Made by a program: the position numbers and the translations under genes. A stretch of 64,000 nt of DNA from Clostridiaceae bacterium (GTDB taxonomy: Bacteria; Bacillota; Clostridia; Oscillospirales; Butyricicoccaceae). Location of the stretch: positions 62,001-126,000 of the forward strand of contig JAGZOP010000001.1 of the NCBI GenBank assembly GCA_018383195.1, written 5' to 3'. Numbering within the stretch: position 1 is the stretch's first letter; each line of letters starts with the position of its first letter. The notes below the pieces were generated by a model, which was not told the DNA's origin, made no database searches, and saw only the letters and a list, made by a program, of their open reading frames with translations. Positions 15,748-23,802 of the stretch are shown here, piece by piece.

Positions 15748-17700
15748 TCAGCGCGATCGAAAGAACTTCGTAGTCACCAGACCTATGCCGAGAACCAATG
15801 CCGATGCAGCAAGCCATATCCAAGCACTGCCGCTGGCAGCCGCGTTGTCTGTGCCGTTCTGACCGGGTTGGAACCCTTCTGGCATCTGTATTTTATTCGG
15901 AGACGGGGATTGCTCTTGCGCACGCTCAGACGATACCGGTTTTGAATCTTCCGATGCGTTTTCCCTTCCTTCCTGTGCTGTTTGTCCCGAAGCTTCCCCT
16001 GCAGATTCCGACTGCGCAGCTTCATCTGCGCTGCCTTTTCCCTCTGCGTCCTGCCGGGATGGTACGGACGACGGCATTCCGGGCATCTGGAATTTTTCGT
16101 TCCCCTCTTTTCCCATGCCGCCGTTCATCGCGCCCATATCGGTCAGGCTGATGGATGAAGCGTCTGTGTATCCCATATTTTCGGTCGTTTCACCGGTTTC
16201 CAACTGCATCGAAATGCTCTGGCTGCGCAGGCTGCAAAACTGCCGCAAGGTATCCACGCCTGTTTCAAATTCCTCATCCGTGTAGAAAGCGGTCGGATCT
16301 TTTTCCACATAGGACTGAATCAAGTTGTAAGCGTTGTCGATGATCCCCTGTATATCCACCGCATTCAAAAACTCGGTAAAATACTGGTGATACAACTCGG
16401 TATAGCTTTCATTGGACAATATCCAGTTCCACATCGGACGATCCTCTCCGGAGCCGCCGGACACCGGATTGTCGATAGGCGTATTGACCGTACTGTCCGC
16501 ATCCGATGCTGTAAAGGTTCCAAACGCCAGATTATAGTCCCAAGGGATCATTGCCATCTGTCCGTCTTTCTCGTACAGATAATAATTGTGAACCATCATA
16601 CCGGTATAGCTGTCATCATTGCAGACATAGTTATGCACTACAAAATAGCGGATTACCTGCTCTATGTCCACGACTGACGCAATCTCTTCACCGTTTGAAA
16701 GTTTTTCCAGAGATGCAATCAGGCGCTTCTGATCTGCATCGGTAATTTCTGTTTTGGCATTGTTCCAAATATTTGAATAGCTGTCCGGTTCATCGTCAAT
16801 ATATTGCAGTTTCACATCCGAAGAACCCATGCCAAAGCCGAATCCGCCCCCCTTCTCTCCTTCCGGTCTTTCGGACGGGACAAAATCCTCCGGCAAATCC
16901 GATGCATCAAAATTTTCCGGCAGCTGCCCTTCCAACTGTTCAGCCGGATTAAAATTTTCCATATCTAGCATTTGAGTCATATCGGTTTTCGGCGCGGTCT
17001 GGGATGTATCCTCTGCCGATTCCCCGCGTGTTTCAAACGCATCCCTATCAAAATTCTTGCCGTTGCCGCGGTCGCCGCCGAAGCTCATGCTGTCCGGCTT
17101 ATATAGCTCGCCGTAATCAGAGCCATAATTGCGTTCCAGAAAGCTTTCCTCCACGCCTTCCACCGCAAGATACAGCCCCCAGTCCTCTCCGTTAACGGTG
17201 ATATACACGAAGCTGCACAGCGGTGCCGCCATACCAAATTCATTCATCATGGTGTAGGTCAGATAGTCTTTCATCATCGTGGAATCCTGAATCAAGTTGT
17301 TGAGACTCAGCTTATCCAGACCGTGATAGGTGATAGAGCTGTCATACTGGTCGAATTCGATCTTAAAGCTGTACCGTTCGCTGTCCAAAGACGCAACCGT
17401 GGAGAGGGACGTGTTGCCCTTGGCACGAATGCCTATGTTTTTATACGATTCGCCATCAATCACCGCATTCGCCGCATAGTATTCCTCGCTCATCGCATTC
17501 TCGATCAATTCATCCCAATCATCCATGACAATATCAATCGTATGCACCCTTGTATTATCAAACAGGCGGTTTTCATATCCCATGATGTGCGTCATTGCCT
17601 GCAAACCAAGTGAGCCGCCATTCATAAATAAAATGGTAACCACCAGCACCAGAGCCGTGACTGCCCATGCAATCCTGTCAAAATGTTTGCTTCCAGACAT
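15748..17700 (-). CDS. CotH kinase family protein, membrane anchored
   Basis: 650 aa. One N-terminal membrane segment (about 10-30) is followed by a CotH domain (about 50-470) with the atypical-kinase marks GLYLAVEGVEESFLERNYG, GELYKP, NDDSYTGMMVHNYYLY and MIPWDYNLAFG. A Glu/Ser/Pro-rich linker (about 530-625) precedes a second membrane helix (AWIWLAASALVLGIGL) and a basic tail. B. subtilis CotH phosphorylates spore coat proteins, but the version beside VTC and DUF4956 genes is a distinct membrane type of unknown target. Its start is 5 nt past the DUF4956 stop. The extracellular placement of the kinase-like domain is a prediction from topology. Confidence 0.87.
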   Translation of the reverse strand: MSGSKHFDRIAWAVTALVLVVTILFMNGGSLGLQAMTHIMGYENRLFDNTRVHTIDIVMDDWDELIENAMSEEYYAANAVIDGESYKNIGIRAKGNTSLSTVASLDSERYSFKIEFDQYDSSITYHGLDKLSLNNLIQDSTMMKDYLTYTMMNEFGMAAPLCSFVYITVNGEDWGLYLAVEGVEESFLERNYGSDYGELYKPDSMSFGGDRGNGKNFDRDAFETRGESAEDTSQTAPKTDMTQMLDMENFNPAEQLEGQLPENFDASDLPEDFVPSERPEGEKGGGFGFGMGSSDVKLQYIDDEPDSYSNIWNNAKTEITDADQKRLIASLEKLSNGEEIASVVDIEQVIRYFVVHNYVCNDDSYTGMMVHNYYLYEKDGQMAMIPWDYNLAFGTFTASDADSTVNTPIDNPVSGGSGEDRPMWNWILSNESYTELYHQYFTEFLNAVDIQGIIDNAYNLIQSYVEKDPTAFYTDEEFETGVDTLRQFCSLRSQSISMQLETGETTENMGYTDASSISLTDMGAMNGGMGKEGNEKFQMPGMPSSVPSRQDAEGKGSADEAAQSESAGEASGQTAQEGRENASEDSKPVSSERAQEQSPSPNKIQMPEGFQPGQNGTDNAAASGSAWIWLAASALVLGIGLVTTKFFRSR

Positions 17701-17705
17701 ATTTC

Positions 17706-18377
17706 TTACCCCATATAATCACCGTTATAGGAGACAATCACTGCGCTGTTTACACCGGGCATCTCGGAAAGAATGTTGATAAAATCGGTGTCGTCTTCTT
17801 TCAGGCGGACTTCAATATTCATTTCGATTGCGCCCTTTACGGCAGACTTGCTCTTGACCGTTGTGCGGAGCACATTTTTTGCAAGAAACTCCTTGGCGCC
17901 GACTTCTGCATCATGATCGGTGCAGTTCAGAATGACCATATAGGGATGCGTATGCGGCTTTTGGTTGACAAATACCAGCAGGATCAAACCGATGCAGACG
18001 CTGCCAACAATGGCAAGCGGGATCATACCCGCCGCAAGGATGATGCCCGCGCCGATCGACCAGAACAAAAAGGCAATATCCAGCGGATCTTTGATCGCAG
18101 TACGGAAACGCACGATGGACAGCGCGCCGACCATACCGAGGGACAGAACTACGTTCGAGGTTACGGCGAGAATCACGATAGAGGTGATCATGGTCAGGGC
18201 GATCAGCGTTGTACCGAAGCCTGCGGAATACATCACCCCGCGATAGGTTTTCTTATAAACGAGGAAGATAAACAGACCGATGCCGAAGGACAGCACAATG
18301 GTCAGCAGCATATCGAGTACGCTGATGGACGAAATGTTTTCCAGAAAACTGGACTTAAAAATATCTTGAAAGGTCAT
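17706..18377 (-). CDS. DUF4956 membrane protein
   Basis: 223 aa. Four membrane helices occupy roughly residues 20-135, with the conserved segment SLGMVGALSIVRFRTAIKDP between them, followed by a cytoplasmic ferredoxin-like domain of about 85 residues. DUF4956 genes are regularly found next to VTC-type polyphosphate polymerase and CotH genes, as here. A role in membrane insertion or export of the polymer is plausible but unproven. Start ATG after AAAGGAG. Confidence 0.85.
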   Translation of the reverse strand: MTFQDIFKSSFLENISSISVLDMLLTIVLSFGIGLFIFLVYKKTYRGVMYSAGFGTTLIALTMITSIVILAVTSNVVLSLGMVGALSIVRFRTAIKDPLDIAFLFWSIGAGIILAAGMIPLAIVGSVCIGLILLVFVNQKPHTHPYMVILNCTDHDAEVGAKEFLAKNVLRTTVKSKSAVKGAIEMNIEVRLKEDDTDFINILSEMPGVNSAVIVSYNGDYMG

Positions 18378-18407
18378 TATCGAGGTTGCTCCTTTGCTTA
18401 TTGGGTT

Positions 18408-19079
18408 TTAATCATACATGCGGCTGGCGGCATATTTGGAAAACGCCGCATTGCGCCTGCTGTCAAGCTGTACCGCATCGCGAATCACATCGGGAAGGTA
18501 ACTGTCCCACTTCACTTCAAGGATATAGGGCGCATCCTTGATTGGCACGGTCACACACGCAGGATTCAGAAAATCTGTACAGCTCATACCGGTCCGAATC
18601 GCATAATCCAGAGCGACACGGACATTGCCGGGTGCGAATACAAACGGCTCCCGGATATAATCCACGATGACCTTTGCTTTCAGCCCCTCGTTTCGGATTC
18701 GGGTATAAAAGCCGAGAATCACCGCATCATCACTGCGGGACATCCATTCCACATCCCCATCGGCGATTGCCTGCGCCTGCTCGGGCGTTAGGGACGCCGT
18801 ATTCTTGTATCCCAGTCCCACATGCTTCATTTTCCGCTCCAAATGAACGGTGGACGGGTCATGGTTATACAGGCGTATGCGATACTTCTCCCGCGTGATG
18901 ACACCGTCCAGTTTTTCGCGCAGCGCCTTATCACCCGGTGTGTCAAAATACAGGCTGCGTATGGTATACTGTCCATTCACAGCATGGCAGTCCGGCTTCA
19001 TGACGTTCCGAAGCCTTTGCCGCAGGATGATCAAATCCCCTTTGCTGATTTCATGTTTTACTTCATGCCGAAACTGCAA
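18408..19079 (-). CDS. VTC-domain polyphosphate polymerase-like protein
   Basis: 223 aa, a compact VTC catalytic tunnel domain without an SPX domain. The triphosphate-tunnel signature is seen as basic and acidic residues on alternating strands: FRHEVKHEI near the N-terminus, RSLYFDT, REKYRIRLY, HLERKMKH and the late YILEVKWD. Yeast Vtc4 makes polyphosphate from ATP. The start is a TTG at 19079 after GGAGATGATG; the nearby ATG codons are in another frame and stop after 7 codons. It heads the VTC-DUF4956-CotH operon. Activity is inferred from family. Confidence 0.85.
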   Translation of the reverse strand: MQFRHEVKHEISKGDLIILRQRLRNVMKPDCHAVNGQYTIRSLYFDTPGDKALREKLDGVITREKYRIRLYNHDPSTVHLERKMKHVGLGYKNTASLTPEQAQAIADGDVEWMSRSDDAVILGFYTRIRNEGLKAKVIVDYIREPFVFAPGNVRVALDYAIRTGMSCTDFLNPACVTVPIKDAPYILEVKWDSYLPDVIRDAVQLDSRRNAAFSKYAASRMYD

Positions 19080-19111
19080 CCGGCATCATCTCCTTTCGAC
19101 TTTACAAAATG

Positions 19112-19143
19112 ATTATAAAAACCCAACCTAAGATTTACATAAG
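19112..19143 (-). promoter_or_regulatory. Promoter of the VTC operon with shared upstream motif
   Basis: TATAAT at 19112-19117 without a good -35. CTTATGTAAATCTTA (19129-19143) begins 26 nt upstream of the -10, the same motif and spacing as in the response-regulator promoter at 21156-21187. This suggests an activator-dependent promoter. Confidence 0.6.
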
Positions 19144-19181
19144 AAAAACCCCTCCGCATGTGAACAATTGCGGAAGGGTTT
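19142..19181 (-). terminator. Terminator of the two-component system genes
   Basis: 13-bp stem with one U-G pair (19169-19181 and 19146-19158), followed on the minus strand by TTTTTCTT. It separates the kinase gene from the VTC operon. Confidence 0.8.
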
Positions 19182-19199
19182 GTGAACATTTTGTGTGCT

Positions 19200-20414
19200 T
19201 TACAAGGTAGCTGTAAATCGAATACGGTCGTCTGCGGGATATTCCGCTTTCAAGGTCCCGTCAAAATTCTCGCAGATGGCGCGGGCAGCGGAAAGTCCAA
19301 TCCCAAAGGAATCCCTATCCTGTGTACGCGCGGAATCCCCGCGGTAAAAGCGCTCAAACAGCCGCTCCGGATCTGCCTCATGGATGGGGGAGCAGGTGTT
19401 TTCTTCCACAATCTGAACATGTCTGCCGTGCCGTTTCAGCGCAAACCGGATCGTTCCGCCTTCCGGCGTGTATTTGACTGCGTTATCCAAAAGGGCTGTC
19501 AGCAGCTGCCGAACGCTTTCCTTGTTGGTCTGCATGACCACATCCGGCACAATCTGCACCGAAAAGGAAAGCTGATGCGCCAGCGCAGCGTCCTGATAGG
19601 CTGAAAGCAGCTCGTTTGCCAGCCTGCTGACCTCGACGGTCTCCGTTGGCAGCGCAACCGTTTCGTCCAGTTTCGCAAGGGTCAGCAGATTGGACATCAG
19701 CATGTTCAGCCGCTTGGTCTGATTGCGGATATGCACATTGTACTTATTCTCACCGTGAATCAGCGCCATGGTGTCATTGTTGGACTGAATGATTGCAAGC
19801 GGTGTTTTCATCTCATGCCCCGCGTTGGTAATGAACTGTTTTTGCTTTTCCATTCCTGCAAGCACAGGACGAATCACCTTACCCGAAAGAAAAATCACCA
19901 CACCCAAAAGAATCAGCCAGCAAAGCGCCGCAATCAAGCCGGAGACAAAGAAAACCATGCAGAAGCTTTCCCTTTGCTCCGAGGTATCCATGAAAAACGT
20001 GAGCTGATTCGGACCGAGCGGCTTTACCGCGAATTTGTATCCATCCATGCGGCCGGATTGCTTTCCGGACTCCCAAGCCGCCAAAGCATACGCGCGGGCG
20101 GTATCCTGATCTATGGAAGATATCTGGTCGGTATTGATGTCCAGAATATTACCGTTTGCATCGCTCTGCACAATGAAAAAACGGGAGGAACGCATCCTGT
20201 CCATATCCAAGGGCGGGACAAAGGGCGGCGGGCGGTCAAAATCCATCTTGTGAAAAGCGCCGTTTGCATCCACGAGGATGGACAATGCCAAATCGGACTG
20301 GCGTTCCAGCATCACCCAGTTCAGCCCGTTGATTGCAAGTACGATAAAGACCAAAAGGCCGGTAACTGCCAGCATCGTGAAGCTGATAAATCGTCTTTTC
20401 AGTGTCCTAATCAT
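19200..20414 (-). CDS. Sensor histidine kinase
   Basis: 404 aa. Two membrane helices (about 10-33 and 152-176) flank an extracellular region of about 115 residues without a recognised domain. Then come the H-box HEMKTPLAII, the N-box LLDNAVKYTPEGG, ERFYRGD, and the G2 box FGIGLSAARAI. The G1 region reads VEENTC instead of a DxG motif. Its ATG overlaps the response-regulator stop (ATGA). It lies directly upstream of the VTC-DUF4956-CotH operon, so it probably controls envelope or polyphosphate functions; the stimulus is unknown. Confidence 0.9.
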   Translation of the reverse strand: MIRTLKRRFISFTMLAVTGLLVFIVLAINGLNWVMLERQSDLALSILVDANGAFHKMDFDRPPPFVPPLDMDRMRSSRFFIVQSDANGNILDINTDQISSIDQDTARAYALAAWESGKQSGRMDGYKFAVKPLGPNQLTFFMDTSEQRESFCMVFFVSGLIAALCWLILLGVVIFLSGKVIRPVLAGMEKQKQFITNAGHEMKTPLAIIQSNNDTMALIHGENKYNVHIRNQTKRLNMLMSNLLTLAKLDETVALPTETVEVSRLANELLSAYQDAALAHQLSFSVQIVPDVVMQTNKESVRQLLTALLDNAVKYTPEGGTIRFALKRHGRHVQIVEENTCSPIHEADPERLFERFYRGDSARTQDRDSFGIGLSAARAICENFDGTLKAEYPADDRIRFTATL

Positions 20415-21085
20415 GATCGAAACTCCAGTTTGTATCCGATGTTACGTTTTGAAACAATCTCGACCCCGGAGTTCATAGCAGAAAGCCGCTTGCGCAGATA
20501 GGAGATATACAGCCAAACGCTGCTCAAATCAGTTTCCGCATCATACCCCCACGCTTTCACAAGCAGGCTTTCGGATGACAGATACATCGTATGATGGAGC
20601 ATAAGCTGCTCCATCAGGCGGTATTCCTGCTTGGGCAGCTGAAAGGACATTTCTCCCACGCTGATTACACCAGACTGCATATTCAGCGTCAAATCCCCGA
20701 AGCATATCAAATCCGGATGATATTCCTCCCGCCGCCGAAGCATCGCACGAATCCGCGCAACCAGTTCCCCCATATCAAAGGGCTTTGGAAGATAATCATC
20801 CGCGCCGGTATCCAGACCCTGAATGCGGTCCTCCACCTGTGTTTTTGCGGTCAGCAGCAGTACCGGCGTTCTGCATCCGTTCCGGCGGAGCGCGGAAAGC
20901 ACCTCCAAACCGTCCCGCTTTGGCATCATGATATCAAGGATAATCCCATCATATGTGCCGGTCATGGCGTAGTCATAAGCGTCTGCGCCATCATATACAG
21001 CATCTACAATGTATTTATGGTATGTAAGATAATCGACGACGGCTTCAGAAAGCGCCGGTTCGTCCTCGGCATATAATAATTTCAT
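20411..21085 (-). CDS. OmpR/PhoB family response regulator
   Basis: 224 aa. The receiver domain has the acidic pair in LLYAEDEP, the phospho-accepting Asp in GIILDIMMPKRDG and the Lys in PKPFDMGE. The C-terminal winged helix (about 125-222) has the typical LLVKAWGYDAETD and VWLYISYLRKRL segments. The start at 21085 follows GAGGAGG; the longer frame upstream lacks a ribosome site and crosses the promoter. It is the likely binder of the motif shared by its own promoter and the VTC promoter. Confidence 0.92.
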   Translation of the reverse strand: MKLLYAEDEPALSEAVVDYLTYHKYIVDAVYDGADAYDYAMTGTYDGIILDIMMPKRDGLEVLSALRRNGCRTPVLLLTAKTQVEDRIQGLDTGADDYLPKPFDMGELVARIRAMLRRREEYHPDLICFGDLTLNMQSGVISVGEMSFQLPKQEYRLMEQLMLHHTMYLSSESLLVKAWGYDAETDLSSVWLYISYLRKRLSAMNSGVEIVSKRNIGYKLEFRS

Positions 21086-21155
21086 CGCAGCCTCCTCAGC
21101 AGATAGATGCTTCATTATAGCACGGAAACGCAGCATGTGAAAACATCTATGGTTT

Positions 21156-21187
21156 ATCATACAATCTGAAGTTTAGATATACATAAG
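21156..21187 (-). promoter_or_regulatory. Promoter of the two-component genes with shared upstream motif
   Basis: TATGAT at 21156-21161, with CTTATGTATATCTAA beginning 26 nt upstream of the -10, as in the VTC promoter. No good -35 hexamer. Confidence 0.6.
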
Positions 21188-21268
21188 AGCCTTTGCATCT
21201 GCTTTTTTGACCGTTTCTGTCCCTATATCGCGGAATGTAAATAAACTGTAATCATCCAAAAATAATCC

Positions 21269-21297
21269 TTGACATCAGAAAATTCCCGTGCTAAAAT
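21269..21297 (+). promoter_or_regulatory. Promoter of the trp operon
   Basis: TTGACA, 17-bp spacer, TAAAAT. Transcription would start near 21304, just before the T-box. Confidence 0.85.
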
Positions 21298-21303
21298 ATA
21301 CCC

Positions 21304-21598
21304 AAATTCCATACTTCAAACCGTTGAAGCGGAGATAACGGCAATGATGCCTTTACAGAGAGCCTGCGATGCTGAGAATCAGGCAAGAAACAAGTTGTCA
21401 AATGGACCGCTGAGGGCGCAGTCAAATGTGATTTTTCACAGAGTATTCTGCGACGTTGCAGGCATACGTCATTTGCCGGGGATATGTTGGTATCCTGCTA
21501 AGCGCATAGGAATCCTCCTACGAACCAAGGTGGCACCGCGGATCAGTATTGATTCGTCCTTGACTGAAAGTATTTTTCTGTCAAGGACGTTTTTATTT
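21304..21598 (+). ncRNA. T-box leader specific for tRNA-Trp
   Basis: Stem I begins near 21325 and carries the AGAGA element. The specifier is TGG (Trp) at 21403-21405 within AATGGACCGC, the usual context. The T-box sequence AAGGTGGCACCGCGG ends the antiterminator region; its TGGC (21531-21534) would pair with the ACCA end and a G discriminator base, which fits tRNA-Trp. The terminator is a perfect 10-bp stem (21555-21564 and 21580-21589) followed by TTTTTATTT. Uncharged tRNA-Trp should favour antitermination and trp expression. Confidence 0.95.
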
Positions 21599-21600
21599 GT

Positions 21601-21648
21601 AAGACTTCATTGACAGAGATCATTTGTCAATGAAGTCTTTTCGTTTTC
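21601..21648 (+). terminator. Second hairpin between T-box terminator and leader ORF
   Basis: Perfect 15-bp stem (21601-21615 and 21625-21639) with a 9-nt loop, followed by TTCGTTTTC. It is outside the usual T-box fold. Its TTGACA arm could also pair with the GTCAA of the T-box terminator, so alternative structures are possible. It may be a second attenuator. Confidence 0.65.
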
Positions 21649-21662
21649 AGGAGGGCTGCAAT

Positions 21663-21770
21663 ATGCTGTATACCAAACGATGGCGGTGCGATATGCGCTG
21701 TGCAGCAAACACCAATCATCACCATCAACCACCCTGCATCGTTTTATCTACTTGGAGGAGCAACCTATGA
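21663..21770 (+). CDS. trp leader peptide, 35 codons, overlapping trpE
   Basis: The ATG has a strong AGGAGGG ribosome site 7 nt upstream. The peptide begins MLYTKRWRCD and ends STWRSNL, with Trp at codons 7 and 31. The Trp31 codon is part of the trpE ribosome site (TTGGAGGAG), and the TGA overlaps the trpE ATG as ATGA. This arrangement points to translational control of trpE by charged tRNA-Trp, as with the leader peptide of anti-TRAP (rtpA) in B. subtilis. The ORF is seen directly; its role is inferred. Confidence 0.7.
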   Translation: MLYTKRWRCDMRCAANTNHHHQPPCIVLSTWRSNL

Positions 21771-23233
21771 AATTTCTGCCCTGTCTGGCTGACGTCAAGA
21801 AAATTGCGGCTGCCGGCGAATACCGCGTAATGCCGATCAGCCTTGAACTTCTTTCTGACTTTACGACGCCAATCGAAACCATGAAAATTCTGAAAAATTT
21901 GTCCACACATTGTTATATGCTGGAATCCGCACAGGCAAACGAAACATGGGGACGGTACACTTTCCTCGGCTTTGACCCCAAAATGGAGATTACCTGCCGA
22001 GGGAATGAAATGAAAATCGGCAATCTCAGCGTGCATACAGAGCATCCCGCAGACTATCTGCGCCAAATTCTTTCCGATTACAAGAGCCCTCGTTTGGACA
22101 ATCTCCCCTCCTTTACCGGCGGACTTGTCGGATATTTTTCCTATGACTATCTTGGTTACAGTGAACCGGCTGTTCGCTGCAATGTCGAGGACAGGGAAGC
22201 TTTTCATGATGTGGACCTGATGCTTTTCGATAAGGTCATTGCTTTTGACCACCACCGGCAGAAGATGATCCTCATCGTCAATATGCCGCTGGATGATATT
22301 GAGACCGGATATCGGAAAGCCGTCATGGAACTGAAACAGCTTGCCGCACTGATCCGGCATGGCGAGAAGAAAAACGAACCCGGCGGCAAATTTCTGGGCG
22401 CCGTTACGCCGCAATTTGATCGGGCGCAGTTCTGCGCAATGGTGGAAAGTGCGAAGCGTTCAATCCGTGAGGGCGATATTTTCCAAATCGTACTGTCGAA
22501 CTGCCTGAGCGCCCCCTTTGAGGGGAGCCTTCTCAATACCTATCGCGTCCTTCGCACGATGAACCCCTCCCCATATATGTTTTATTTTTCGGGTACAGAC
22601 GTTGAGGTTGCGGGCGCATCCCCTGAGACGTTAGTCAAGCTGGAAAACGGCGTGCTTCACACATTTCCGCTTGCCGGAACCAGACCAAGAGGGAAAACCG
22701 CCGCAGAGGACCATGCCATGGAAACCGCGCTGCGCTCCGATCCCAAAGAACTTGCCGAGCACAATATGCTGGTAGACCTCGGCCGGAACGATCTTGGTAA
22801 AATCAGCAAATTTGGTACGGTGCAGGTCGAAAAACTCCATTCTGTCGAGCGTTTCTCCCATGTGATGCACCTTGGTTCTACGGTGCGGGGCGAAATCCGA
22901 GAGGACAAAGATGCGCTGGATGCAATCGAAGCAGTGCTTCCCGCAGGAACACTTTCCGGCGCGCCCAAAATCAGGGCATGCCAGCTGATCGGCGCGCTTG
23001 AAAACAGCAAGCGCGGCATCTACGGTGGTGCCATCGGTTATATCGACTTTACCGGAAACATGGATACCTGCATCGCCATCCGGATTGCGTACAAGAAAAA
23101 CGGCAGAGTATTTGTAAGAAGCGGTGCGGGAATCGTAGCAGACTCGGTTCCCGAACAGGAATTTGAAGAATGTCTGAACAAGGCAAAATCGTCACTGAAA
23201 GCACTGGAACTTGCGCAGGAGGCAGACCTATGA
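21767..23233 (+). CDS. trpE: Anthranilate synthase component I
   Basis: 488 aa. With TrpG it converts chorismate and glutamine to anthranilate. The N-terminal MLESA motif (CYMLESAQANETWGRYTF) is the tryptophan feedback-binding segment, so the enzyme is probably inhibited by Trp. The C-terminal chorismate-binding domain has FQIVLSNCL, PSPYMFYF, GASPETLVKLE, LAGTRPRG, DLGRNDLGKISKFGTVQV and GTLSGAPKIRA. The start at 21767 follows GGAGGAG and overlaps the leader ORF stop. A frame extending to 21680 crosses that leader ORF and is not used. Confidence 0.97.
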   Translation: MKFLPCLADVKKIAAAGEYRVMPISLELLSDFTTPIETMKILKNLSTHCYMLESAQANETWGRYTFLGFDPKMEITCRGNEMKIGNLSVHTEHPADYLRQILSDYKSPRLDNLPSFTGGLVGYFSYDYLGYSEPAVRCNVEDREAFHDVDLMLFDKVIAFDHHRQKMILIVNMPLDDIETGYRKAVMELKQLAALIRHGEKKNEPGGKFLGAVTPQFDRAQFCAMVESAKRSIREGDIFQIVLSNCLSAPFEGSLLNTYRVLRTMNPSPYMFYFSGTDVEVAGASPETLVKLENGVLHTFPLAGTRPRGKTAAEDHAMETALRSDPKELAEHNMLVDLGRNDLGKISKFGTVQVEKLHSVERFSHVMHLGSTVRGEIREDKDALDAIEAVLPAGTLSGAPKIRACQLIGALENSKRGIYGGAIGYIDFTGNMDTCIAIRIAYKKNGRVFVRSGAGIVADSVPEQEFEECLNKAKSSLKALELAQEADL

Positions 23234-23799
23234 CGCTCTTAATCGATAGCTACGACAGTTTTTCCTATAATCTCTATCAGCTCATCGGCGAGATCGACCC
23301 GGACATTCAGGTAATCCGCAACGATGAGATGACGGTAGACGAAATCCGGGAAAAGTCCCCCGCCCGCATCATTCTCTCTCCCGGTCCGGGCAGACCCGAG
23401 GATGCCGGCATCCTGATCGAAGCCGTCCGGGTGCTTGGAAGCGAAATCCCCATCCTTGGCGTTTGTCTGGGTCATCAGGCAATCTGCGCAGCCTTCGGCG
23501 CAGCGGTTACCTATGCCAAGGCGCTCATGCACGGCAAACAGTCGGATGTGGAATTCCTCGCAGGCTGCCCGCTGTTTCAAGGCTGTCCCCGGGTCGCTCC
23601 GGTTGCGCGGTATCATTCCCTTGCTGTCGATGCAAACACGCTTCCCGCATGCTTGGAAATTACCGCGCGCACAACGGACGGAGAAGTGATGGCTGTGCAG
23701 CACAAAACCTTCCCCATTTATGGGGTTCAATTTCATCCGGAATCCATTCTGACGCCGGACGGGAAGAAAATCCTCCAAAATTTTATCAAGGAGATCTAA
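23230..23799 (+). CDS. trpG: Anthranilate synthase component II (glutamine amidotransferase)
   Basis: 189 aa, a class I glutamine amidotransferase with the triad Cys in LGVCLGHQAI and His/Glu in FHPESILT. The oxyanion segment SPGPGRPEDAG is also present. It supplies ammonia to TrpE. Its ATG overlaps the trpE stop (ATGA). PabA-type dual use is possible, but the operon place favours TrpG. Confidence 0.96.
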   Translation: MTLLIDSYDSFSYNLYQLIGEIDPDIQVIRNDEMTVDEIREKSPARIILSPGPGRPEDAGILIEAVRVLGSEIPILGVCLGHQAICAAFGAAVTYAKALMHGKQSDVEFLAGCPLFQGCPRVAPVARYHSLAVDANTLPACLEITARTTDGEVMAVQHKTFPIYGVQFHPESILTPDGKKILQNFIKEI

Positions 23800-23802
23800 G
23801 CC

